Shown piece by piece: positions 17,697 to 27,026 of a DNA stretch of 47,490 nucleotides. The DNA is taken from NCBI GenBank assembly GCA_024280035.1, contig JAJRQV010000006.1, forward strand, positions 1 to 47,490, in the 5' to 3' direction. Position 1 is the first letter of the stretch. Each line of letters opens with the position of its first letter. The notes under the pieces are model-generated. The model worked only from the letters and a program-made list of their open reading frames with translations, ran no database searches and had not been told where the DNA came from. Origin of the DNA: Campylobacterales bacterium (GTDB lineage: Bacteria > Campylobacterota > Campylobacteria > Campylobacterales > Sulfurimonadaceae). The position numbers and the translations under genes were made by a program.

Positions 17697-18266
17697 TTAA
17701 AGACCTATCTCTGAAAAATCTTGACCATTCATTTTTCTACGCTCTCCATTTCGTTCATAAAACCAACCTCGTATAGCAACACCATCTTCCATTTTTATAG
17801 AAAACTTTTTATTTCCATTTTTATAATACTCTTGGGTTGTACCATCAAGTTTACCCTTATCATTAAAGTTAAGTTTTGCTTTGATATTTCCATTAGGATA
17901 ATAAACCTTCTTAGAACCCGTAATCACTCCTTTTTGGTAGTGCGAGATAGAGCGAAGTTGCCCATTAGGATAAAACTCTTTTTGGTAACCATCAAGCACC
18001 CCATTAAGCATAGGAATTTCAGCCTTAATTTGCCCCGTTTCGTAATAACCGGTGGTCATACCATTAACCTTTCCATTTAAGAACTTAGTGTCTGTTTTAA
18101 TTCTACCACTTTTGTAATAGGCACGTGCAGTTACATTTAAAACACCATTTTTATAACGTCTTTCAAATTTAGTTTTTCCATTAGGGTAGAGGACTTTTTT
18201 TACCTCTGCACTGAGTGAGGCAGTTGCTATTAGTGATACTAATGCAAGGCTAATAAGTTTTTTCAT
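17697..18266 (-). CDS. Secreted MORN-repeat (YwqK-like) protein
   Basis: A 189-residue exported protein. After a signal peptide (cleavage near residue 20) it consists of about seven repeats of the form YYxNGxxKxxxxxxNGxxxGxx (for example YPNGKTKFERRYKNG and YKNGNKKFSIKMEDG). These are MORN_2/YwqK-type repeats. YwqK proteins are often labelled antitoxins by homology, but with a signal peptide and no toxin partner here that role is unlikely. It follows the RND pump gene by 35 bases on the same strand and may be the last gene of that unit. Confidence 0.78.
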   Translation of the reverse strand: MKKLISLALVSLIATASLSAEVKKVLYPNGKTKFERRYKNGVLNVTARAYYKSGRIKTDTKFLNGKVNGMTTGYYETGQIKAEIPMLNGVLDGYQKEFYPNGQLRSISHYQKGVITGSKKVYYPNGNIKAKLNFNDKGKLDGTTQEYYKNGNKKFSIKMEDGVAIRGWFYERNGERRKMNGQDFSEIGL

Positions 18267-18301
18267 TTTAATTCCTTAAAATTTAGTTTTTTTATGTACA
18301 T

Positions 18302-21300
18302 TTAAAGTCCTAATTTATCTGGACTAACATGCTCTTTAATGCCTTCTCCTGGATGTGGATGGGGTACATTACTCTCATCTCTTGGACAGATGGCAACGGT
18401 GTTGTCAATGAGTACAGGTACTAAGAATAAAGAGACAACCGTAGCGGCAATAGAACCAAAGATAAGGGCAATACCTAAACCTCCAAAGATAGGGTCTGTT
18501 GAAAGAAGCAGACTTCCTAAAATAATAGCAACGGCAGTCATTAAGATAGGTTTAGCCCGTGTTGCTGTTGAGATGGCAATGGCACGTCTTTTTTCTACGC
18601 CTTTTTCAATAAGTGCCTTAGAAAAGTCAATCAATAGGAGTGAACTTCTTGCACTGATACCCATTAAAGAGATAAAACCAATTAGAGAAGTTGCGGTTAA
18701 AAAGAAGTTTGTTCCAGCAAAAACTAAAGAGATAATATCAGTAATAAAATGCCCTACAATTACACCAATAATAGAGAGAACACTTGCTAATAAAATAATC
18801 CCACTCAGTGCAAATGATTTGTAATATACTACCATAAGTAAAAACATTAAAATAAGCGCAGCAATAAAGGCTCCTCCTAAGTCACGGAAGGTGTCAAGAG
18901 AGACTTTCATCTCTCCATCCCAGCGTAAAAGAAGTTTTTGTTTTGTTTTTTTATCAATAAGATGCAGGTCAAATATATACGTCGTTATACCTGGATCTTT
19001 AGTGATATTAAAATCTTTTGAGAGTTTTTGGATAAGGGTGTCTCTTGCTTCAAGAAGAGGATACACCTGAGATACCATGTCACACTCTGCTGTAATTGTG
19101 ACAAGATTACGAAGGTCTTTTCTGAAAATTGTTGGAGAAGAGTCGATGGCTTTAACCTCGACTACCTCTTTAATAGGAATCATCATACCCATTGGATTAA
19201 GCAGTTTTAGACGTGAAAGTTTCCAGTACAGACCCTCTTTTGTATTGGGCTGAATTAAACGGCTCTGCTCATCAAGACGAACAAAAATAGGAATCTGGTC
19301 TTGTTGAGTCTGAGAGTTTTTAACGGCAACAATCATACCTTCAAAGGCGAGATAAATAATATTATTTACCTGCTCAACACTGAGGGCACTGCGTATTATT
19401 TTCTCTTTATCAGGAATGATTTCATAATAAGTATAAATATCATCTTGCATAATATCTACATCCACTAACCCTTCAGTATTTTTGAGTACATTGGCTATTT
19501 ACCCGCTGTTTTACGCATGAGTTTGGCATCATTACCAAAAAGGTTAATCACAATAGTTGCCATTGTTGGTGGACCTGAAGGCATTTCTACAAATTTAATA
19601 CTTGTCCCTTTTACTAAAGGTTCACATGCTTTTTGTACAAGAGGGCGAATTCGGTGAACCATCATATAAGAGGGTTCATCCCTATGGTGTTTATCACTAA
19701 GGTTAACCACAATTTCAGCTTGGTTTTTCATGCGTTTAAGGGCACTTCCTTTAACTAAACCTGCATAATCAAGAGGTGCACCCTGAGCAAGAAAGACTTC
19801 CATATCATGAACCTCCGGCTCTTTTTTGAACTCTTGCAAGATACAGTTAGTGACCTTTTGAGTCTCTTCAATAGAAGAGTTTGTAGCCGTGTCTATGTAG
19901 ATACTAAAGGTGTTGGCACTTTTTCCCGGAAGCATTTTGGCTAAAACCATCTTTGTGGGAATCATCATCACAGCAAAAACAAAAGCAAGGGTAATATAAA
20001 GAATTACCTTTCTCTTCTTTTTAGCTGATTCTAAAATGGTGTAAATCAACTCTTCCATTAGTGATTCCCTTTAACACGTTTAATAATCTTTTTAGCCAAA
20101 TAAGGAGTAAAGACATAAGCGACAAAGAGAGACACCGCTAAAGCAACGGGTACATTAAGGGGTATTGGTTTCATAAATTGCCCCATCATACCTCCGACAT
20201 AAGCCATAGGTACCATAGTTAAAATAATGGCAATAGTAGCAATATTAGTTGAAGGTCCAATCTCATCAGTTGCTTCAATAATAACTTCATCAAAACTCTG
20301 ATCTTGTGTCTCTTTAAGGTGCATACGTCGGTGAATGTTTTCAATAACAATAATTGCATCATCAACAATGAGCCCCAGACTCAGTAAAAAAGCAAAGAGG
20401 GTAATTCTATTAATAGTTTGGTCAGTCATATAAGCAATAAATAAGGTAGCAGCAAGAATCATTGGTACGGCAATGGAGACCACTAAAGATTCACGCCATC
20501 CTAAAAATGGAATTAAAATAAGCCCAATAATTGCAATGGTAATGGTAAGGTGGTGAATCAGTTCACTCACGGCTTCATCCGCACGAATACCATAATTACG
20601 TGTAACAATATAACCAATGCCTAAGTTCTCTAGGACCTCATTATTTTCTTCAAGTTTATCAATAACATTTTTAGCAATATGTACAGCATTAGTTCCTTTG
20701 AGTTTAGAAATAGTTAGGGTGACTTGAGGAATAGGGTTGTCAAATGAGGCATTATCATCACCCTTGACTAATTGAGACTTCTGAAAGTTTTGAATATCAT
20801 AACTATAATCTACCTCTGCGATGTTTTTAAGGTAAATAGGTGAGCCACTGTATTGGGCAACAATAAGATTTTTTAAGTCATCAATATCTTCAATCCCATT
20901 TTGTACCCCAAAAACCATAATAGAAGTTCCAGAAGAGGGTGCATCTATGTTAGGTGCATTATTGGCAATGGCTTGAACGGACTGTGTTATTTGTCCTAAA
21001 GAGAGGTGATAAGCCGAGAGTTTGTCTAAGTCTACTTGTATATTAAACTGGGGTTTATTGATTCCCTTTAGGGTGCTTTTAGAGACATTATTAATGGCAT
21101 TAATGGCTTGTTGAATATCTCTTACGAGTCTATACTGTTTTATTTTATCGGGGTTAATGAGATTTTTTTGGTAAAAAGCGATGGTAACAACAGGAATATC
21201 AATGTCAATATCAAAGGGTTTAATTAAAGGAGCCTTCACCCCGCTAGGTAGCTTGTCCATATTTTGCATAACTTTGTCATACAGTTTAAGGTTTGAGTCT

Positions 21301-21629
21301 TCTCTGTCTTCACCAATAAAATATTGAACATTAATCATGCCCACATTATTCATTGCCGTTCCATATACCTGCTCTACACCCTTAATCTCTCGAATACGTC
21401 TTTCTAAGGGTTTAATAACAACATTAGTAATTGCCTCAGGAGCAGCACCAGGAATAACAACAATAATAGAACCCCCACTGACTTCGATTTATGGGTCTTC
21501 TTCTCTTGGTGCGATATTAAGAGTAATATAACCTAAAAGAAGAATGGAGATAGCAAGAAGCATTGTTAATGGATTATTAAGAAAGGTGCTTGCTAAGCGA
21601 CCTGCAATATTTTTACTTTTATACTGCAT
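18302..21629 (-). pseudogene. RND efflux pump inner-membrane protein, broken at three places
   Basis: The ATG at 21629 starts an AcrB/HAE1-type RND transporter of about 1,109 residues once repaired. The TM4 motif GLIVDDAIIVIENIHRR and TM segments such as LLSLGLIVDD and FISLMGISARSSLLLIDF are clear. Lesions: TAA at 21489-21491 (codon 47; EEDP-stop-IEVSGG where Gln is usual); an apparent one-base deletion around 20056-20059, leaving a TAATG junction after KGNH; and another in the aaa run near 19495-19497, where one extra A restores GKIANVLKNTEGL. The total length of 3,328 bases, one more than a multiple of three, agrees with two single-base losses. As read, no functional pump can be made, although its adaptor is intact. 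Confidence 0.88.
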
Positions 21630-21641
21630 ATTGCGTACCCT

Positions 21642-22475
21642 TTAATCGTCTAAAAGACGTTTATCATCCACATGGATGAGTATTTTCGCATACATACCGG
21701 GAAAGACTTTATCATTGCTTTTGTTAAAATCAACAATTATCTTAAAGGTATGCGCCATTGGGTTTGCATTAGGAATAATAGATTTAATAATACCATTGGT
21801 ATGGTATTTCAAAGAGGGAATGGTAATCTTAACTCTTTGGTATTTTTCTACATACTTAAGGTCAGATTCGGCAACTTCACCCTCTATTTGTAAATGGTCA
21901 AGGTCAACAATAATCATACTCAACATTCCTGGAGCAACAAGATCACCTACACGAATGCGTTTTTCAACAATAATCCCATCATTAGGTGCTTTAACCTCAA
22001 GGTAGCCTGTAATTGTAGAGACTTGTTTAATCTTTTCTGCAGCATTTTTTACAAGAACTTGTGCGGCTGCTAACCCTGCTGAGACATTATCGGCGGTGAT
22101 ATCAAGATTTTCAAAATCAGATGAATTGACCATTCCTCGTGACTGCATAAGACCTTTTTCTCTTTTTATTGAACGCATTCGTGTACGATAGATATCAACT
22201 ATGGCTACGGCTTGTTCTAAGGCAAGGTCAGCCTGATTTTTTAAGATATCAAATTCAGCTGATTCAAGTTCAAAAAGGGTATCTTCGCGTTTAACCTTAT
22301 CCCCAATATCGAAATATACGTTTTTGATATAACCCATATATCGTGGACCAATCATCTTCTGATTATAAGAGACAACAGTACCTGTAATAGGCAGTTCCAT
22401 AGCAAAAAGATGTGTAGATATTAAGACTAATATTATTAAAAATTTAGTTTTCAAAAGAGATGCCCCCTTATTCAT
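21642..22475 (-). CDS. RND efflux periplasmic adaptor (membrane fusion protein)
   Basis: A 277-residue adaptor of the HlyD/MFP type that links an RND pump to an outer-membrane channel. It has an N-terminal hydrophobic signal/anchor, the lipoyl-like halves (IGDKVKREDTLFELES and the later VKAPNDGIIVEKRIRVGDLV), an intervening alpha-hairpin (residues 75-140) and a beta-barrel part (VKITIPSLKYHTNGIIKSI). It is somewhat shorter than typical AcrA. It lies 12 bases upstream of the pump gene. No TolC-type channel gene is in the operon. Frame intact. Confidence 0.88.
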   Translation of the reverse strand: MNKGASLLKTKFLIILVLISTHLFAMELPITGTVVSYNQKMIGPRYMGYIKNVYFDIGDKVKREDTLFELESAEFDILKNQADLALEQAVAIVDIYRTRMRSIKREKGLMQSRGMVNSSDFENLDITADNVSAGLAAAQVLVKNAAEKIKQVSTITGYLEVKAPNDGIIVEKRIRVGDLVAPGMLSMIIVDLDHLQIEGEVAESDLKYVEKYQRVKITIPSLKYHTNGIIKSIIPNANPMAHTFKIIVDFNKSNDKVFPGMYAKILIHVDDKRLLDD

Positions 22476-22484
22476 TACGACTGT

Positions 22485-22892
22485 TTACCAGTGGCGAACT
22501 TGAGTATGACACTCCATACAACTTTTCATTATTTTTGTATATGCTTGAACAGCCTGAGCCATATCCCCATCACTAAAACGTTCCAAAATAGTTCTTGCTT
22601 TTTGATCGATTTTTTTAACGATTTTATTTGTAAATTTTACTTTTTCATTCATGTAGCGTGTCATTGGATCTTTTTCTTCTTTTTCTTCTAAAGGAGGTTC
22701 GATTCTTCTGATTGCATCTGAAAGGGAAATAACTCCCATTTCTACAAGATCTTTATTATTATAGAAAAAACCTGTCTCAATTTGAGACATTGCTTTAGCC
22801 ATTATCTGCATATCTTCAACACGATGTTTTTTCGTATAAGCCTGAGCAAAAAGTGCTGTACTAAGTAGTAAAAAGAGGAGAGTGCGTTTCAT
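22485..22892 (-). CDS. Periplasmic cytochrome c (c556/c'-like), first gene of the efflux unit
   Basis: A 135-residue exported protein with a signal peptide ending ALFAQA and one haem-binding motif CMECH five residues from the C-terminus, the position used in cytochrome c' and c556 four-helix bundles. The rest is helical and charged. I chose the ATG at 22892, which follows an aaggga site, over an in-frame start at 22928. It lies nine bases upstream of the RND adaptor gene and is transcribed with it. A redox or metal-sensing partner role is possible but is inference. Confidence 0.78.
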   Translation of the reverse strand: MKRTLLFLLLSTALFAQAYTKKHRVEDMQIMAKAMSQIETGFFYNNKDLVEMGVISLSDAIRRIEPPLEEKEEKDPMTRYMNEKVKFTNKIVKKIDQKARTILERFSDGDMAQAVQAYTKIMKSCMECHTQVRHW

Positions 22893-23253
22893 GAATTTTC
22901 CCTTGATTTTTTTTGTAACTAGAAGCATTATAACGAAAGAAATTCTAAAAATGTTCGCAAAAATACATGCTGATACAATTCATAATTAATGTGATAAAAA
23001 TGTGATGAATACTTTATATAAGCTCTGTATGTCCCTATATTACGGGTTTTCATTATGTCAGAGTTTGTCACTTATAATTCTTATTATAAATTTTTATGAA
23101 GTTAAGATAAGTAAGTAAAATAGGTAGTTATAAGAGTTTTTTATCTTATAAAAAGACCTTTATATAAATTTTTGTGATAATTTTTCTTAAGAATAAGCTC
23201 AGTATTTGAGGGATATAGTTTTCCTAAGACACATCGTTTTATAAGGAGAAAGA
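22893..23253. other. Gene-free divergent promoter region
   Basis: These 361 AT-rich bases separate the leftward efflux unit from the rightward hendecad-repeat gene, so both promoters must lie here. For the rightward gene, tatagt at 23214-23219 is a possible -10 box, and aaggag at 23243-23248 is a clear ribosome-binding site. I found no open frame, RNA gene or repeat that I would call. Confidence 0.5.
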
Positions 23254-24030
23254 ATGAAAAAAGTATTGGTAGCAAGCGTTCTTGCATTAACAGCATTAAC
23301 TACAACAGTGAATGCAGGTGATTTTAGTTTTGGTGATATGTTCAAGGATATGAAGGACGCAACAACAACTATGAGTCATGATGCACGTGATACTGCAGAT
23401 TCAATGAAAGATGGTGCAGTTGAAACAAGTAAGAGCGGGGAACGTACAGCTACAAGCTTAGGTCATGATGCACGTGATACGGCTGTTAAAGTATCAGATG
23501 ATATGAAAAGTAGTGAGGTGGCTACAGTTAAAAGTGGTGAAATCTCAACAACAAGTGTAAGTCGTGATGTTCGTGATAGCACAGTTGAACTTGCAGAAGA
23601 TGGAAAAGATTCTGTAACCAATGCTTCTCGTGATATGAAAGATAGCTCAACAATGGCTACAAAAGACTTTAAAGACAGTACCGTTGCCGTATCTCATGAT
23701 ATGACAGACTCAACAAAAACTATCTCTAATGATGCAAGAACATCAACAACGACTGTTTCAAATGATATGCGTGATTCAACAGACAGTGTTTCTGATAATG
23801 TGAATGACTCTACCAAAACAGTATCACATGATGCAAGAAAATCAACAACTTCTGTTTCACATGATTTACGTGACTCTACAGACAGTGTTTCTGATAATGT
23901 GAATGATTCTACTAAAACAGTATCACATGATGCAAGAAAATCAACAAAAACGATCTCAAACGATGTAAGAAAATCTACGTCAGATAATGATTATGCTGAT
24001 TACAAACGTTATAAAGATTCAAAAAAATAA
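23254..24030 (+). CDS. Secreted hendecad-repeat protein, LEA-like
   Basis: A 258-residue protein with a signal peptide (cleavage after A21). From residue 29 to 244 the chain is nineteen 11-residue units plus one 7-residue unit, without other insertions. The later units follow [VI]-S-[HN]-D-x-[RN]-[DK]-S-T-x-[ST], for example VSHDARKSTTS and VSHDLRDSTDS. Such 11-mers favour a long amphipathic helix with a hydrophobic stripe three turns apart, as in group 3 LEA proteins and some right-handed coiled coils. There is no cysteine and little aromatic residue until the tail (DYADYKRYKDSKK). Probably a periplasmic or surface stress or spacer protein; no neighbour proves this. A strong terminator follows, so it is monocistronic. 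Confidence 0.8.
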   Translation: MKKVLVASVLALTALTTTVNAGDFSFGDMFKDMKDATTTMSHDARDTADSMKDGAVETSKSGERTATSLGHDARDTAVKVSDDMKSSEVATVKSGEISTTSVSRDVRDSTVELAEDGKDSVTNASRDMKDSSTMATKDFKDSTVAVSHDMTDSTKTISNDARTSTTTVSNDMRDSTDSVSDNVNDSTKTVSHDARKSTTSVSHDLRDSTDSVSDNVNDSTKTVSHDARKSTKTISNDVRKSTSDNDYADYKRYKDSKK

Positions 24031-24078
24031 AAGTAGTGCCTTAGGCATCTACTTTTTTTAAAGAGGCTTTTTGCCTCC
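24028..24078 (+). terminator. Intrinsic terminator of the hendecad-repeat gene
   Basis: aagtagtgcc/ggcatctactt form a stem with one bulge around tta (24031-24052), followed by ttttttt. A second small hairpin, gaggc-ttttt-gcctc (24063-24078), comes directly after. The first begins at the stop codon of the repeat protein gene and has the full form of a rho-independent terminator. Confidence 0.8.
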
Positions 24079-24086
24079 TGAAATGT

Positions 24087-24119
24087 ATATATAAAAAATA
24101 GTTTGTATTTTTTATATAT
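24087..24119. repeat. AT-only inverted repeat before the next gene
   Basis: A perfect 14-bp inverted repeat (24087-24100 and 24106-24119) made only of A and T with a 5-base centre, gtttg. It lies about 24 bases before the start codon of the gene at 24143, ahead of its gagga site. It could be a second terminator, a leader hairpin or an operator for a dimeric regulator. Confidence 0.6.
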
Positions 24120-24142
24120 GAATTTGTTATGAGGAACTCAAA

Positions 24143-25216
24143 ATGGAAAAAAAGTATATTGGTTATTTGTCTTTAAGTGTCATACTCTTATTAAGCAGCT
24201 CTCATTTAAGCGCTACAACTGCAGATAAGACAAAAGAGGGGAATACGGTCAATATAACTTTACCAAAGGTTCCTATCCCTCCTAAGGCTCCCTCAGTGGA
24301 TGCAAAAGTAATTCCTGCCGTAAAGGTTCGTGTTAATGGAAAGCTTAAAAACCCTCAAACCCAAGAAGAGAGCAAAAAAAGTGGCATACTTTTTAGTAAA
24401 CGTGTTCCGCCTGTAGTAGCAGAATCACCTAAAGCCGTTGCTAAAAAAAGTAATTTAGTAGGAGATGTGAAAAACTCTCGACTTTCGGCTTATCTGCGTA
24501 CACCTTTTTTATCTAAGGGTGAGGTTATTTCTAAGTTAAAAGATGATTTTATAGTCTTAGCCAGTTATAACTTAGATAAGAATGCAAATCTTACTTCAAT
24601 TGTTTTTACTAATAAAAAGATGAGTTCTGCTGCGAGTAAGAAAAAAAGAGGTTTTGCAGGAACACTTCGTCTTTTAATTGACGAAAAAAATGCTTTCATT
24701 AGTATCACGAATCCTATGTATATGATGAAGGCTTTTATGCAAGATGAGTATCAGCAAGACTTAGCAATGGATACGCTTGAAAAAATTAATAATGCCTTTG
24801 ATGGGCTGAAACCTTCAAAAGATATTTTAAAGGTTTCAGGAATTGCAAATTATCAGTTTATGTTAGGTCTGCCTTCTTATGAAGATATGACAGAGGTGGC
24901 AAGCGGAGACACTAAGGCTCTTTTAAAAAAAGCACGTCAGTCTAAAAAAGTGGTGTATGAGCAAGCACTTAGTAATGGAAGTATTGTTGTGGGCATCAAG
25001 CTCTCGGATAAAACAAGACAATTTATTAATACTATTGGGACTGCCAATGCAACACTTCTTCCTTATCCTATTTTGATTGAAAACAATAAGGCGAAAATTC
25101 TTGCACCAAAATATTATATTGCAGTGATGTATCCTATGTTGTCTATGTCAGAATTTATGGCTATCTCTTCCATACCCGGAGAGATTGAAAAAGAGTGTGA
25201 TCAGATTTTTCGTTAA
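24143..25216 (+). CDS. Secreted protein with DUF302-like C-terminal region
   Basis: A 357-residue exported protein: signal peptide (to about residue 25), a Pro/Lys-rich linker (residues 38-105, with LPKVPIPPKAPS), then a folded region of about 240 residues. The end, LPYPILIENNKAKILAPKYYIAVMYPMLSMSEFMAISSIPGEIEKEC, has the pattern of DUF302-type proteins of sulfur-oxidising Campylobacterota, as I recall them; the match is not verified. The earlier part (FAGTLRLLIDEKNAFISITNPMYM) resembles the same fold. Ribosome-binding site gagga. Function unknown. Confidence 0.55.
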   Translation: MEKKYIGYLSLSVILLLSSSHLSATTADKTKEGNTVNITLPKVPIPPKAPSVDAKVIPAVKVRVNGKLKNPQTQEESKKSGILFSKRVPPVVAESPKAVAKKSNLVGDVKNSRLSAYLRTPFLSKGEVISKLKDDFIVLASYNLDKNANLTSIVFTNKKMSSAASKKKRGFAGTLRLLIDEKNAFISITNPMYMMKAFMQDEYQQDLAMDTLEKINNAFDGLKPSKDILKVSGIANYQFMLGLPSYEDMTEVASGDTKALLKKARQSKKVVYEQALSNGSIVVGIKLSDKTRQFINTIGTANATLLPYPILIENNKAKILAPKYYIAVMYPMLSMSEFMAISSIPGEIEKECDQIFR

Positions 25217-25236
25217 AATGAAGCTGTGATGGAGAT

Positions 25237-25268
25237 AAAAGAGTGCTAAGTATTTAGCACTCTTTTTG
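25237..25268. terminator. Bidirectional intrinsic terminator
   Basis: A 13-bp perfect stem, aaaagagtgctaa (25237-25249) with ttagcactctttt (25254-25266), around a 4-base loop, flanked by A on one side and T on the other. It lies between the convergent genes ending at 25216 and 25273 and can serve both. Confidence 0.9.
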
Positions 25269-25272
25269 TAAA

Positions 25273-26070
25273 TTACTCTTTGTTTGTTGCTGTCTTTTCT
25301 AAAGATGCCTCTTCTTCTTTACTCTCTTCTTGAATAGACTCTTCTTTTGTTGGTGTTTCATCACTCTTTTGAACATTTGTATCTTGAGTTTGACGTGTAT
25401 TGCTTTCTATTTTTATTAAAATTAACATCATTACAAAGAACATCAGTGTTACAAAAACAAGGGCGGCTATCACAAGATTTGTAAACAGTGAGGCTTTTAG
25501 CGTAAGGGTGCTGTTTTGATTGACTTTTGCCTTTTCAAGTTGATCTTGTATTTGTGCATTAAAGTCATTTGCAAACCAATTTAGAAAATTTGCCCATTGA
25601 ATTACTTTTACATCAGCACCACTTTTTATCTGTTGCCCATAGGCTTGTAGATTTTTAGTCTCATTTGCAAGTTGTTTTAAATAAGAAGATTTAAGATCAG
25701 CATTATAATGTGAAACTAAAACAAAAAGATATTTTTCAAAATCTTCAGCATTAACAGCGTTTTGATTGACAGACTTGGCATAATTTGAAAGGTTACTGAA
25801 TGCAATTGCACTATATTTTTCAAAATCTTTGTGAAATTGTTCTTTCTCTTTTTTTAGAATATCTGGGCTTTTTACTGTGTTTTGATCTTGTGTTGAAAAG
25901 TTTTTATAGGTTTGAAACTCTTCAAATTTAACCTCTGGAGGCTGAACTTTTTCTTGTGTACTTGAAAACTCTTGAACAGCAAAAACTCCCCCACCAATAA
26001 CAGCAACTAAAGCAACTAATGAGACGACTAATCCCAACCCACGAACCAATGAAAAAAACATATTACCCAT
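25273..26070 (-). CDS. Two-TM membrane protein with a large periplasmic domain
   Basis: A 265-residue protein with a TM helix at about residues 8-31, a helical soluble region of about 160 residues predicted in the periplasm (rich in Asn, Lys and aromatic residues), a second long TM helix (around 195-220) and a 45-residue Glu/Lys/Ser tail (EESIQEESKEEEASLE). I recognise no family. The topology resembles sensor or scaffold proteins without an effector domain. A single gene by its spacing. Confidence 0.65.
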   Translation of the reverse strand: MGNMFFSLVRGLGLVVSLVALVAVIGGGVFAVQEFSSTQEKVQPPEVKFEEFQTYKNFSTQDQNTVKSPDILKKEKEQFHKDFEKYSAIAFSNLSNYAKSVNQNAVNAEDFEKYLFVLVSHYNADLKSSYLKQLANETKNLQAYGQQIKSGADVKVIQWANFLNWFANDFNAQIQDQLEKAKVNQNSTLTLKASLFTNLVIAALVFVTLMFFVMMLILIKIESNTRQTQDTNVQKSDETPTKEESIQEESKEEEASLEKTATNKE

Positions 26071-26492
26071 AGAAAAACCTTTAGCGAAAATGTGATTTTA
26101 TAATGCTAATGATTTGAAAAAATATTTGCATTACATATACTCTTTAGTATATCTAAATTTTACTAATACTATAATACAGTTTAAAATTAAGACTCAATAA
26201 GTACTTAAAAAAGAGTACAAAAATTCCGAATTTGTAACATGTTTTCAGTAAAAAAATGAGAAAAAATTAATTATTATATATAATAATTAATTATAATTAT
26301 AAATATTTTTTAGCTCTATAATTAGGCTTAAAATTTTAAGAAAAAAAAGATGTTTTGTATGGAATGTTATACACTAAATAGTGAAATATTGGGTGTTTTT
26401 TTAAGGATTTTGAAGATAATAAAACAGTACTATAAGGTTTAGTTATAGTGAAGTAAAAGTTCTCAATGCTATACTTTCATCAAAGGAAAATC
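26071..26492. other. Gene-free AT-rich divergent region
   Basis: About 420 bases of very AT-rich sequence between the leftward two-TM gene and the rightward yaeQ gene. It contains the perfect 28-base palindrome listed separately and several A and T tracts (phased runs around 26220-26350 that may bend DNA). No open frame or RNA gene that I can support. Both flanking promoters must lie inside it. Confidence 0.5.
26265..26292. repeat. Perfect 28-base AT palindrome
   Basis: aattaattattata followed immediately by its exact reverse complement, with no spacer. In such AT-rich DNA short palindromes are common, but 14 bp per arm is long. It may be a binding site for a dimeric protein or a cruciform-prone element; no gene nearby identifies a binder. 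Confidence 0.75.
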
Positions 26493-27023
26493 ATGGCAGC
26501 AAATGCAACAATCTACAAGGTTAATGTAAACATAGCCAATATGGATATGAACTATTATGCAGAACATAATCTGACCTTAGCCAAGCATCCTTCAGAAACT
26601 GATTTTCGTTTAATGCTAAGGATAATAGCATTTGTTTTAAATGCAGATGAGAATTTGAATTTTTCTAAGGGCATATCCTCAGATGATGAGCCTGATCTAT
26701 GGGCAAAGGCTCTTGATAGCTCGATTACACTTTGGATAGACTTGGGGCAGCCTGATGAAAAACGTATTCGTAAGGCATGCGGGCGTTCTGAAAAAGTGAT
26801 TATTTATACCTATCAAGAGGGGGCAGCGCTTTCATGGTGGAAAACAGCTGAAAAAGATTTAAAACGTTTTAAAAACTTGAGTGTAATTAAACTAGACTTT
26901 AGTGCAGCTCTATAAGTTTTAACCCAACGTTCAATGAGCTTATCATCTAATATTTGTGATGGTGAGATTACTCTGCTTAATGATGAACACAATATTGAAG
27001 TCAATCAAGAGACTTGGAAATAA
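26493..27023 (+). pseudogene. yaeQ: YaeQ family protein, interrupted by an in-frame TAA
   Basis: YaeQ proteins have a PD-(D/E)XK nuclease-like fold; their cellular role is not settled. The start is ATG at 26493 with an aaagga site. Family landmarks are IYKVNVNIANMDMNYY, the HPSETDFRLMLRIIAF helix, EPDLWAKALD, LWIDLGQPDEKRIRKAC and IIYTY. Codon 141 is TAA (26913-26915). The same frame continues for 35 more codons with the expected C-terminus, QRSMSLSSNICDGEITLLND, to a final TAA at 27023. Read through, it is 176 residues, the usual size. A single substitution explains the break. It converges on the GGDEF gene with three bases between stops. Confidence 0.87.
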
Positions 27024-27026
27024 TTC

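Noticed and set aside
23755-23952. Direct repeats as a possible CRISPR array
   Set aside because: The 99-base repeat is in frame, has no unique spacers, and encodes three hendecads of a protein.
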